Shown here: positions 10,826-21,637 of the stretch, one piece after another
Layout: every line of letters begins with the position of its first letter
How positions within the stretch are numbered: the stretch's first letter is position 1
Source: Halicephalobus mephisto
Lineage: Eukaryota; Nematoda; Chromadorea; Rhabditida; Panagrolaimidae
DNA length: 64,000 nucleotides
Assembly: GCA_009193035.1 (NCBI GenBank)
Contig: SWDT01000027.1
Location: 62,001 to 126,000 of the forward strand
Direction of reading: 5' to 3'
Notes under the pieces: generated by a model
Databases searched by the model: none
What the model was told of the DNA's origin: nothing
Seen by the model: only the letters and a program-made list of their open reading frames with translations
Program-made: the position numbers and the translations under genes

Positions 10826-11946
10826 TTATCCAAATAAACTAGCTGCATAATTGAAATATTGATTTTGATAAGGCTGGATTCCGAAGGCTTGACTGACCCT
10901 CTGGGCCCCGGTGTAGAAAGTGGCGGCTCCTTGGGCAGCTAGATTTGTGAAATCCTGGCCTTGGGGTGATTGATTGTAATTTTGGGAGTAGTAAGGGTAC
11001 TGAGTAGGTTGATATATCGATGGCTGAGATGTCGGGACTTGGTTATATGTTGTCTGAGATGATTGAGGATAAACAACACTCTGAGTCTGATGAGGAGATG
11101 GATCTGGATTGAACCTCTGAGGTTGGGTCTTGGTTTTGAAGATTTCTCGGAGGACAGGATCGTCGTAATCCTCGATATCCGTGTTCGAGGGTATTTTTTT
11201 CTGGAATTAGGATTTTCAAGTTAGGATTTTTTATTATTCCAAAGTACTGTAATGTTGGTTGTGGTATTCTTAATATAACTATTTCAATATATAATTACCA
11301 ACCCTCAAGGGTGGATAAAGGGCCTGTATCCCACATGACTCCGATCTAGAAATTCCTTTATCTATTTAGAAAAACATTTAAAACATTAATTTCGAAATTA
11401 TGTAAAGTTACAAAATTGTCATGTAGGTTATTTTAATTTTTAAAAACTCCCAAAAATTCGCGTCGGGACCATTTCTTAATAATTTTTTAAAATTTTTATA
11501 AGTTATTACGAAATAATCATTGTATAAAATCAAAATTGTCATGTAGGTTACTTTAATTTTTTAAAAACTCCCAAAAATTCGCGTCGGGATCATTTTTTAA
11601 TAATTTTTCTAAGTTATTACGAAATAATCATTGTATAAAATCAAAATTATTATGTAGGTTACTTTAATTTTTAAAAACTCCCAAAAATTCGCGTCGGGAT
11701 TATTTCGTAATAATTTTTTAAAATTTTTATAATAGTACTATAATCTTATAAAAACTAGAATTACCTAAAATCAGAAATTCCAAAATACTTTTAAAATTTC
11801 GGAAATTCGTGGCAGGACCATTTTGTAGTAATTTTTGTTTTTAGAATATTTAATTAAATTTTAAAAATCAAATTCCTCACCTGTCCGGCAGTTGGATTTA
11901 GAAAAATTAAAATTAATACAAAAAAATATTCCAAATTCAGAGTCAT
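10826..11946 (-). CDS. Small secreted Gln/Pro/Tyr/Ser-rich protein
   Basis: Two exons, 11946-11881 and 11200-10826, coding about 146 aa. The first exon encodes a signal peptide (MTLNLEYFFVLILIFLNPTA). The second starts KKIPSNTDIEDYDDPVLREIF and continues as a repetitive Gln/Pro/Tyr/Ser-rich region (YPQSSQTTYNQVPTSQ, PTQYPYYSQNYNQSPQGQ), ending FNYAASLFG and TAA. Phase is 0/0 across a 680-nt intron filled with three copies of a ~140-bp tandem repeat. The composition resembles cuticle or other extracellular structural proteins, but no family was recognised. Confidence 0.65.
11395..11720. repeat. Three tandem copies of a dispersed intronic repeat
   Basis: Three ~120-140-bp units inside the intron of the secreted-protein gene. 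Each contains TTGTCATGTAGGTTACTTTA or a close variant, then AAAACTCCCAAAAATTCGCGTCGGGATCATTT. The second half is the motif found in many other introns of the window. Confidence 0.8.
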
Positions 11947-12091
11947 CGTATAAGTAGTAGTCAGTTGGAAAATCGGATCACAAATTTCTTTGATCCCAAA
12001 TCGGATTGATTTTCCTTAATCCCAAACGCCTAACTTTGATGTGTAAAATCCAGTTTTTTTCGATGGACAATTCCGTGATTTGTTTTTTCAG

Positions 12092-15000
12092 ATGCGATCA
12101 GTTTTTACTTTTTGTGAATCATCTTTGAAAAGAGGATTGTGGATAATTCGATCAAGGTCAATAACGACTTCTAAGATAAGATTCAAGGACGATTTTCAAG
12201 AAGATTCAGAATACGAGAAAATTGTTAAAGAATCCGGAGTGAATCTGAAATTGCCGACCGGAAGTGGATTCGTAGGAACCTCGACAGCGACGGATAAGTT
12301 CAGTCAGCTTAAAAGCCACAATATCTTCTGTATTCATCCCAAAATCCGGTGGGGAAGCCAATCTGCTTCAATCAACACGACTCCAGAATTGCAGTTGGAA
12401 GAAGCCGTTTCTTTAATCAGGACTCTTCCTGGATTCAACGTCGTTACGTGGGTTTTTTAAATAATTTTATTAATTTTTAAATGAAACAAAATATTAATTA
12501 CAAAATTAAAATTTTAGAGTTTAATGAAAATTTTCGGAATTTTTAGAATATTTCGAAATCCAGTAGGAGATTCTAAAATCTTCGAAAATCTCATGACGGC
12601 TTCTAGAATCTTAAAATTTTGCAAAAATTTTAAAATATTTCGAAATTTAACAGAAATTTTCAATTTTTAGAATATTCCAGAATTTAGTGGGAATTTTCAG
12701 AATTATATAGTTTCTAAAATTTTGTATGAAATTTTAGAATATTCTAGAATCTAATAGATTCTGAATTTTTCAAAAATTCACGGAAATTTTTAAAACCTAA
12801 AATTTTAGAAATTTTTGGAAATTTATGTCGGAATTATTTCGTAAAATAATTCATTTTTATAATAGTGTGATTTTTTTTATTAAATTTTTCCGTATTTTAT
12901 TATTTAATTTTTCCAACATTGTAGATCAACAATAGTTGGAACTGATTACAACACGAAAAAACGTCTTATCTGGGGATCTGGCAGACTGGAAGCCTTGATA
13001 GAACACAAACAGAAACATAGTGTGACAGCTGTGATGATCAATGTGGACATGCTGACTCCCCTCCAGCAATCGGAACTGTCTGCTGCCTTTGGGGTACCTG
13101 TCTACGATCGATATAATATTGTTTTACTTATTTTCAAACTTTATGCGAAAACTAAAGAAGCTCATCTCCAGATTGCCTTGGCCGAAATCCCATATATCAG
13201 GTTTGTTTCGAATTTAATTCTTAAAAAAATTTAGTTTTCACAGAATGTCCAACTATTGTGATTCTTAGGACATTTATACATACCTTCGTGTTTAACTATT
13301 AATTTTAGAGGATAGACGGACGGTTTTATGCATTTTATATATTCTAATCCGGAAGTTTTCATATCTATCTAGATAGAAGCTAGTTCTAAAAAGTCGATTT
13401 CGAAATCACCATCGTGTAAAATCGCAATTGTCACGTAGACTGCCTTAGTTTCTAAAACGCTCCTAAAACTTTTCTTTGAGATAATTTCACAAAAAGTTCA
13501 TATATGATTATTGTAATAAATAAGTGATTTCGAAATCACCATCGTGCAAAATCGCAGTTGTCACGTAGACTGCCTTATTTTCTAAAACGCTTCTAAAACT
13601 TCCCCTTGAGATAATTTCGTGGAAAATTTTATTTTTGATTTTCATATATGAATGATTACGAAATAATAATCGCACATAACTAAAATTTTAAATTATTTTA
13701 GTTTCTAAAAACTTTTCTAAAATCGTCTCGAGGAAAATTTTGGAAAGTTGATATATGATTTTTACAATAATACGATAATTTTCCAGACATCGATTGAAAT
13801 TCATGGATTCCGACGACAGAGCAAGTAATCCGGAGATCCTCCATGTTCAACAAGCAGTAACTTCCTTGGCTCGTGGAAAAGCAGATAAATATGAAATTCT
13901 GAGATTGAGAGAACACACCCTCAGGAAGAAACTGAAAATTGTAATGGAATCGAAGCAGAACGAACTTGAAAACAGAATAGACAAGGGACCTCGAGGAACT
14001 ACAGTAATCGCGGTGATTGGGTACACTAATGCAGGAAAAACGACATTAGTAAAAAAGTAATTTTAAATTTAAAAATAAGTAATTTTGAATAATTTTAAAG
14101 TTTTTTAATTTCTGAACAAAAAATTTGTAAAAATAGAAAAAAGTAAATTTGGAAATATAATACAAAAGTTAACGTATTTTTAAACTTGAATTCTCTAAAA
14201 TATTTGAAAAATTAAAAAAATTATTTTTAGTTTTTAAATTTTTGAACAGAAAAAAATTTGTAAAAATAGAAAAAAGTAAATTTGGAAATTTAGCACTAAA
14301 GTAGATTAATTTTTTTATTTTTATTTTTGTAAGAATTTTCTAAAAAGTCATCTCGACAATTTTTAAAAAATTTTATTTAAATTTTTTTGCGATTTTTGAA
14401 TTTCTATGGAAATAAGTTTCGTAAAAGTAGAAAAATTGTAAATTTGGAAGTTCGTCGAAACCTACTTGTTTTTTTTGTCTTTTGTGAAAATCCTAAAATT
14501 ACATAAAATTCTAAAAATTCGTCCCGAGATAATTTCGCAACAATGTGTATTTTTATTTTCAATGATTTAAAATTATTAAAATTTCTGAATTTTAGATTGA
14601 CTGGTGCAAAACATATTTTCGGTGAAGATCGACTTTTTGCGACTTTGGACACGACTGTCCATGGAGCTCTACTCCCGTCGGGAAGCCATGTCGTGTTCGC
14701 AGATACCATTGGATTTATTTCTAATCTTCCTGTCCAATTATTTGCTTCATTTCAAGCAACTTTGAAGCATGTCATGAACGCTGTGAGTTTCGAATTTTAA
14801 AAATTAAAGTTAGGGATGTTTTTTTAGGATATCTTAATCCATATCCAGGACCTGTCTCATCCCAATGTCGCTCTTCAAAGGGAAAACGTGGCTGAAACGT
14901 TGCAAGAACTCGGAATTCGTCGGGATTTAGTGGATTCTATGATCTCAGTTGGCAACAAAATTGACCGAATTTCCAACCTGAATCCGATTTTGGACAAGAT

Positions 15001-15301
15001 CAAAGACGACAACATCCATTTGATCTCTTGTGAGACCGGAGAAGGAATCGAGAACCTCATCAAGGAAATCGACTTACAAGTTACTCGAAAATCTGGAGCG
15101 AAAATCAGAAGACTAAAATTAAGGAATGATTCTCCTTCGTTACCGTATCTTTACAAAAACAATTTTATTTCTCCTCAGAATCCCCCGAGACCAGCAGAAG
15201 ACGAAAATTTCTTCATCGTCGAAGTTTTGATGAATGATGATCAATTTTCGAAATTCAAAGCTCACATGCCAAATAAGATTTCGAAAAAAGTTAAAAATTA
15301 A
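12092..15301 (+). CDS. gtpbp6: HflX-family GTPase, mitochondrial GTPBP6 type
   Basis: Five exons: 12092-12447, 12925-13200, 13787-14056, 14596-14782 and 14828-15301, coding about 520 aa. The N-terminus is an amphipathic, Arg-rich presequence (MRSVFTFCESSLKRGLWIIR), suggesting mitochondrial import. The HflX N-domain shows GTDYNTKKRLIWGSGRLEAL and VPVYDRYNIVLLIFKLYAKT. The GTPase core has the P-loop GYTNAGKTT, the HflX switch region LFATLD, G3 DTIGFI and G4 NKID. In the family this GTPase helps mitochondrial large-subunit maturation and ribosome splitting. The intron between the P-loop and LTGAKHIF is 539 nt of A/T-rich repeat. The ATG directly follows tttttcag. Confidence 0.93.
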
Positions 15302-15335
15302 AATTATAAAAACGTAAAAATTACTATTTTCGAGA

Positions 15336-16826
15336 TCAAAGATGAATGTAAGAATTCAGTTGTCTAGAGTAATTAGCAGCTGGATTTTCGTAATCTTGTT
15401 GGATATCGTAATACTCCGAAATTTTAGGAGCAATGTAGTCGAGGATGTCGTTGGCGGAATCGACGACGTAATTATATATTGAAGGTGCTAGGGTTTCTTG
15501 TTTCAAATAACTCGGGATATTCGAGCAGAAACGTAAAAAATGAACCAGACCGTATTGAGTGGCGAAATCGGGGGTATAACTACTGGGATCCAGTTTGAGT
15601 AAATCCGTTTTGCTTGATTTCTTCTTCATGTTCTTGTTTTTGGGGGTTTTTTCGTTTTCTTTTTTGTTTCTGAGTTTCCGTTTTTCTGGTTCTTCTGCCT
15701 TGTCGCTGGATCCAGGTCGGAGATGAGTGGCGATTGCGTTCGTGGGAAGCTCAGAATCGTCTTCACTGATGTCACTTTCCACCCCAGACTCGTCGCTCTC
15801 GGCATTGTATCCGGCGAAGTAGTCTTTAGGGGACACTTCGACCATGTTCTCATCTCCTCTAAGTTTGTTCAAGACGTTGAGATACTGTAGTAGTTCGAAC
15901 CTATACAGTAACTTGGACGAGAGAGTGTCGTTGATTGTGGCCCGGATCATGTCCACTCTGGCGTCGAGGAGATTCTTGGTCAGTGTGTTACTGGGCTTCT
16001 TCATGTAATCTTTCTTGAATTCTTCGAAGATCTCACTCATGGATTTGACTGCCGGAACTTTGACGAGTTTAGTGCTGCTAGTCAGGAATTCAGCATCTTT
16101 TTCTAGGATCTTACCCATTTCATCCGTCAACCTGACACTGGCAACTTTGGCCTTCGACACGGAAGTAGCGTGACTACCGTCTAGTGATGCCTCTTCTTCC
16201 AAGGCTTCAGAAGGAGTTTCCGATTCCAGAGAAGGCGTAACAGTGCCAGACACGTTCTGTCGTCCACCGACAGAACGCCGTCCAGATTTCTCTGAAACTA
16301 ATTTAGTAAAAGAACGGTCTAGAAACATAACTTACGACTTTTGTCATCCCTACGACGAGATCCGCTCTTCTTGGACTTGGCCATGGACTGAGCGATCATC
16401 TCCTTGGCGTAATTACGGTTTTCTTCGGTGTACTCCAAGAATCTGGATTGAGCGTCTTCGGCGGTTAAAGCTTCGTCGTATCTCGAATTCCAGCCCTGAA
16501 ATCGAAATCTCATATATCAAATTTTAGCAGTAAGTAAAACTTGCATTGTAATGAATCGTGTACAACGGTTTTCCGAGGGCATCGTGATCCACCTTGATGA
16601 TTTTAGCTTCATAGTAATTATTATCCGTATGTTGACAGAGGATTATGGTGTTGATTTCGTATTCTGGAGTTTCAGCGATAGACGCTGGTTGGGATTCTTC
16701 ATTGGTAGTGGATGTCTGAGATTGAGTTTCGGAAGCTTCTCGACTTGGAACTTGGTCGACAGAAAGTCGCTGACGTTTTGCGCTCTTCGGAGTGCTGATA
16801 GTGCTTTTTCTCTTCACTCCACCCAT
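15336..16826 (-). CDS. mrg-1: MRG15/MSL3-family chromo-barrel protein (MRG-1-like)
   Basis: Three exons: 16826-16545, 16495-16336 and 16291-15336, coding about 465 aa. After a basic, Ser-rich N-terminus, a chromo-barrel follows (residues ~58-110: INTIILCQH, YYEAKIIKVD, PLYTIHYNGWNSRYDEAL). The C-terminal MRG domain (about 210-465) is interrupted by an acidic then basic insert (SDESGVESDISEDD and a Lys-rich run) and ends with YGLVHFLRFCSNIPSYL and a conserved DYDIQQ-like tail. MRG proteins read H3K36 methylation and work with NuA4 and Sin3-type complexes. C. elegans MRG-1 is needed for germline and X-chromosome regulation. Intron 1 has a GC donor (AAT|gcaagt). Confidence 0.88.
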
Positions 16827-16849
16827 AATCTAGAAAATACAAAAAATAA

Positions 16850-17985
16850 AACAAAAATTGACGTAAAAAAGTTAAAAAATTTGAAATTTTGGTTTTAGAG
16901 TCGGAAACAGAACCGCCAAATCCCGCAATTGGCAACAGAGAACAGAACGCCAAGCCTGACCTGTTTCTGGAGCAAAGATTGACTGGCTTATCTATTCCTT
17001 CCAAAAAAAATCATTTTTAAACAACTTTTTAAAAAATCAATCATATATCAAATCGAAGCTCTTAAAAAGTACATTCAGGATCTGCAATCGAATCGTGGTA
17101 AATTATCTTCTGAAATGTGATAATTTCGAAAATTTGTAAATTTTATTTTTTTAAATTTTTTCAAAAAATATACAATTATAATCAGTAAAAAATTAAATTT
17201 ATTCACAGAGAAGTTGATTAATATTAATTTAATTAAAATAGAAAAATAACGCTTTGAAGATGGAGACTTGGAAGTTCGCCAAAAATAAGCGAATTTGCTT
17301 GAATTTTTTCGACTTTTTATATATGAATTTTTGCATTTCTATTTAAAAGAGTGAAAAAAAACTTTATTTAAGAAATAATTATCGAAATTAATCGAATTAA
17401 AACAGAAAGAACGCTTTGACAGTAATTTATCAAAAATTCGTTAAAAATAAGCGAATTCACTCGTTTTTAAACTTTTGATATATGATATTTGACGCATTTA
17501 TTTTATCTTTTTGTTTTTTCCATATTTTTAAGAATTACTTTTTAAAGTAATTTTATTGAATTTTTTTATTGTGTTGGGGTTTGAAGTTGTCGCCTTCCCT
17601 GAATACTGGGTCCCGACACGACTACAGTAATACAGGACACTGGTGTTGAAGTAAGATGTGTTGTTTGAAGCTCTAATAAGGGAGTTTTTTGTTTTCTTTT
17701 CTCATTAATTCTTCTCTTCCGAAAACAAAAATTTTACAAAAATAAAATATTAATTATTTTTTGTTTGCTGTTTCTTCACGAGGTCGTTTTTGGAAAAAAT
17801 GATTGTTAGAGTCATGAGATTAACCGGAACAGTTTGATAAGAATTTTAATTGATATGTTATTCTTTAAGAAAGAACAAAAAACAAAAAATTCATTATTTT
17901 TGACAAAATGAACTCTGGCGATTATCAGAATTTTATTTTAAAAATAATTTGATTAAATTAATTTGGGAAGTTTTCAGTGGTATCC
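16850..17985. other. Divergent 5' region and A/T-rich spacer
   Basis: Contains the probable promoter of the MRG gene (about 16850-17000, relatively GC-rich) and a long A/T-rich stretch with two related ~150-bp copies around 17220-17340 and 17370-17490 (each with AAAACGCTTTGA, then AAAATAAGCGAATT). A copy of GGGTCCCGACACGA lies near 17609. No ORF is supported. Confidence 0.5.
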
Positions 17986-20900
17986 ATGGAGAACGAACTT
18001 CAAAAAGACAACTACATTGTTCAACATACCGGATTGCCAACTTTAACATATTCCAACACGGTAATTTTTGTTCTTTGCTTTTGATCATATCATCTCTAAG
18101 ATTTGAATCAGCGTTTTCATACATAACTACTAGTGCTACAGAGTAGATAAAAGGTTATGTACTCTGTAAAACCCTGATTCAGAAGTTTCTAGTTCCATTC
18201 GGACAGAATGTATTTTGAAAACATTAATTACAAAATAATTTCACAAAACCAAAATTGTCATAGGATACTGTAGTTTTTAAAAACATGGAAATTCGTGTCG
18301 AAACCTATCTAGAATAAATCCTATTTTTGATTATTATAATGATATGACTGTTTTAGAGTGAAAGCCAGTCAACCAGCAGCAGGGAAAGAAAACAGTAATT
18401 TTTTCTTTAAAATTATTACAGTAATCGATTATTTGTAGACCTGAGTCTTCTGATGCACCGTCTTCGAAGAAGAAAAAAAATACAAAAGAATGGAATCTTA
18501 AAGCTTCTGGGAATTTCATTAAACATGGCGCGAAGATCTACAATAAGATCCTGATCCCAGTAATCTGCCACCTGATCATCGATACTCCGGTTTTCAGTAG
18601 ATTGGGTGAGATCAAACAACTCGGAATCGTCGACAGAATCTTCCGACAGGCAAATCACACAAGATTCCAACATTCGTTAGGGTTCGTTTTTATAAAAGAA
18701 TAATTTTATAGTCAATTATTGTTAGGGTCGCTGATTTGGCTCGGAGAGTAATGAAAAAATTGAAGAAGATGTCCGGCGATATCACTGGAAATGATTCACT
18801 CTGCGTGATCATTGCCGCGCTCTGTCGGAACCTTGGACATGGACCTTTCAGCCATTGTTGGGATCCAATTATGGAGGGAATCAACGGAACATTTAAAGTA
18901 AGTTTTTGTATCCAATCCTAATTCTTAGGTTCTGTGTAAAAGAAATCGTTTAATTGGAAACACAAGGGCTAAATTACAGGTGGTAAATAGAGACAGGAAG
19001 TTAGATCCGGATGTAGTAAAAGTGGTGTTAGTAAGATAAGGGATGTCGATGGAGTGACATCTTGGGAGCTCCTTGATTAGGCGGAAAACTGTTGGTTCCT
19101 ACTATTAGCAATTAAGCTAGTTTATCTCAATCATAAACATAGAACAACGAGAGGAAAGGTCCTCGTTTGACTGAAGTCAAACTCGGACCAATCTGAAGCT
19201 GGAATTTCTCAAATACTGACTCTCTAACACTTTAGTCTCACTTCACAGGCGTCGGCTGACTGGGCGGAGCTTTGGGCATCCTGTCTAGGCCGTTCCGGTT
19301 TAAGTCCGATCTTTGTGCCTACAGGTATTTTGTCTAGGCCGTCTGCGGTTTAAGTCCGATCTTTATGCCTACACGGATATTCCATAATGAGATTCATGCT
19401 CTTATATTCTATTCTCAGTTGTTAGTAGTTTGTAGTTGTTGGGATAGAAACAGGAAAAATATCAATAATATTTACTTTAACAATAAGACACAATGATTAT
19501 ATATCTTATATATTACGAAATACAACCAAAAATCTCACTCATGCCCTACAGTATTCTGTCGCGACATTAAGCGTAGCGAGAAAAGAGCGATCGTTCAAGA
19601 GAAACGATTCTGCTTCCAAGAATGGAACTGGAAAAGGTCGCTCTCGTAGCTTAAGAGAAAAGCACTTGCCCGGATAGCAAGACGATGCGGGTTCGATGCC
19701 TGCCGAGAGACATTTTTCCTTCCATATTAGTTTCGGACTAGATGAGGCCAGATCTAGTTTTCCGACATATTCCACACCCTTTGATATTCAGGCTATCTTT
19801 TCGGGCGTTTTCTTTCTAGTATAGGTTCTGTCCCAATAACAGGCCAATAGCTTCTAGAAGTAGGTTGATATACATGTTAGATTAGCAGCTTCCAAGAGGA
19901 TCGAAGAAGTTGATTCTAATAATATTATTACACAAGTTAAAAACAACCAATATTGCGAAATTGTTTCGGTACTCATTTCAGAATTCGAGATCTTATATAC
20001 TAGTTCTGGAAGTTCATACTAGATTCTGAAAGGTCTTAATTATACCGTACTATTGTAAAAACTCAAAGTAGACTTTATTTTGAAATTACTTCGATAAGAA
20101 TTTTCAAAATCTTCCAACTATTAACCGATCGAACTTTTCAGCATCAGGAATTATCTGTTAAAGTTTTTGACTATATACTAGAAACAGAAATGAAAGTCAA
20201 AAAAGAGTTAGATGAATACTTAACTGAAGAAGATTTTCAATTCATTAGGGAGTTGATCAATCCTCCAACGGACTTTTTCGATTCTGACGGAGTTTGGACT
20301 TTGAAAGGCCGTCCGGCTTCCAAGGAATATCTCTACGAAATTGTTAACAACCCTCATCATGGTTTTGATATTGCTAAACTCGATTATCTCGTTAGGGATT
20401 CTTTTAATACAGGTGTCAATATCTACGTCAATTCCCGATCTATCTCCCGTTACATCAAAGGGATTAGGATCCAGGAATTCGACGGAAGAAAAAGGCTTAC
20501 TTTCAAAGGAAAACTGTCTGATGAAATCCCCGATGCTTTTAACTCCAGAAAATCTTTGTTCAAGAAAGTGTACTTCCACAAGAAGACTTATCCTTTGGAA
20601 TATCAGCTCCAGAAGGCGATCAGACTTGCTTTACCTCATTTGAAGACCTGTGTAGCAAGAGAGTTTAAAACTCTCAAAGAATGTTTGACCGAGCCTATTA
20701 ACATTGCGGCTTACACAACTTTAAACGATAATATTGTAACTTTGATCAAGAATTCTGAGATCGATAATCCAGACATGAATGAAGCCAAGAAGTGCATTGA
20801 AAGAATGGAAAGACGCGAGATCCATACTTGCATCTTGAAGATAACTGTTTGTAGTAGTAAATGGACTGATTCTTTCGAACAAGGAATTGAAAAACAGATC

Positions 20901-21209
20901 GCAATAGAAGCAAACAAAATTCCCGGACTACAGGGAGAAGACAAAGTTATCCACAAAGTCCGGCATTGTCACTTTGGAAAAGGACCGAAAACCGATCCTA
21001 GTTCTGAAGTCCTCTACAAGTCCCGATGCAACTCTGACGACATGCCAAACAAAGGTTCTTACCACAATCTCCAATCAGAAACTATTCTTTACATTTACGG
21101 TCCTCACAACGTGGACCACAAAGATGTTAATGCGTTCTGCCAAAAAATGGAGAAGTATTTGAAGCATTACAAAGTTAATAAAAAACTTGACGTTATTTTC
21201 AAGAAATAA
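17986..21209 (+). CDS. SAMHD1-like protein with substituted HD motif (predicted pseudoenzyme)
   Basis: Five exons: 17986-18060, 18357-18394, 18439-18681, 18726-18897 and 20142-21209, coding about 531 aa. The order of SAMHD1 landmarks is clear: IIDTPVFSRLGEIKQLG, NHTRFQHSLG, ALCRNLGHGPFSH, GRPASKEYLYEIV, DIAKLDYLVRD and AYTTLNDNI. SAMHD1 hydrolyses dNTPs. Its metal ligands are His167, His206, Asp207 and Asp311. Here the first His (QHSLG) and the last Asp (LVRD) are kept, but the HD pair reads Arg-Asn (CRNLGHGP instead of CHDLGHGP). The GHG, CWD and HQE positions near the phosphates remain. No SAM domain is visible. The 1.24-kb last intron holds an LTR fragment with another element nested inside. 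Confidence 0.85.
19282..19373 (+). repeat. Two tandem ~43-bp units
   Basis: TGTCTAGGCCGT...GGTTTAAGTCCGATCTTTGTGCCTACA occurs at 19282 and again, with a few changes, at 19331. It lies in a GC-richer part of the SAMHD1-like intron, probably another transposon remnant. Confidence 0.75.
19437..19841 (-). mobile_element. Solo LTR of the TGTTAGGACAG family, interrupted by a 211-bp insertion
   Basis: Outside the insertion the sequence matches, in reverse orientation, the ~185-bp terminal repeats at 32366-32777 and 41995-42390. It starts TGTTGGGATAGAAACAGG and ends ...GGTTCTGTCCCAATAACA. It is split at CTACAGTATTC by the element at 19557-19767. It lies in the last intron of the SAMHD1-like gene. 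Confidence 0.75.
19557..19767 (+). mobile_element. 211-bp TG..CA element with internal tRNA-like Pol III cassette (copy 1)
   Basis: Termini are TGTCG...CGACA. It is flanked on both sides by TATTC (19552-19556 and 19768-19772), and comparison with the uninterrupted repeat at 42100-42130 shows TATTC only once, so this is an inferred 5-bp target-site duplication. Inside, 19637-19711 folds like a tRNA. It has a 7-bp acceptor stem with one mismatch (GTCGCTC/GAGAGAC), an A box around TAGCTTAAGAG, a five-pair anticodon arm CTTGC/GCAAG, and a T arm GCGGG-TTCGATG-CCTGC with a B box. A T5 run follows directly. The second copy is at 30595. Confidence 0.75.
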
Positions 21210-21637
21210 AAAAATTGAAAGTATTAGATTCCAAACATTTATTTAAACAAAGTACTTTAATCAGAAAATATTGTATTTTTTAGTTCGATGGAATAAATTA
21301 TCTATTTCACATAAAGTTGAATCGGGAAGTTTTAGTCATGTTTTGTCTGAAAACAGCTTCAAAAATTAAAAATAATTTTAAACCCAGGACTTCAGGACTT
21401 AACTAGATTCGGAATCAATCAGCAATCCATGTTTTATTTTAGTACTGAGTTTTTACAGTGTCTTTACTAAAATACATTTTAGAATTAACATGATTTATTA
21501 TATAAATGTATGAAAAAATAATTAGGAACTTTTTCGCATTAGTTTCTTTTGAAACCAATGCACAAATATATATCAAAATAAATACATTTTGAATAACGAG
21601 ACAAAATGGAAGTAACTTTAATAGTTAATTCTCTTCA
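21210..21637. other. Convergent 3' intergenic region
   Basis: A/T-rich sequence between the stops of the SAMHD1-like gene (+) and the glutamate-receptor gene (-). It holds the 3' UTRs and nothing else that can be recognised. Confidence 0.6.

Noticed and set aside
16699..17004. 101-aa minus-strand ORF overlapping the start of the MRG gene
   Set aside because: It runs through the trans-splice acceptor and 5' flank of the MRG gene in another frame and resembles no protein.
19637..19711. Functional tRNA gene (anticodon GGA)
   Set aside because: The base before the anticodon is C rather than the invariant T33, the acceptor stem has a mismatch in both copies, and a serine tRNA would need a long variable arm. 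It is treated as a tRNA-derived part of an element.
19539..19775. 78-aa minus ORF and its twin at 30675-30890 as a duplicated gene
   Set aside because: Both lie inside the 211-bp mobile element and read through the complement of its tRNA-like part.
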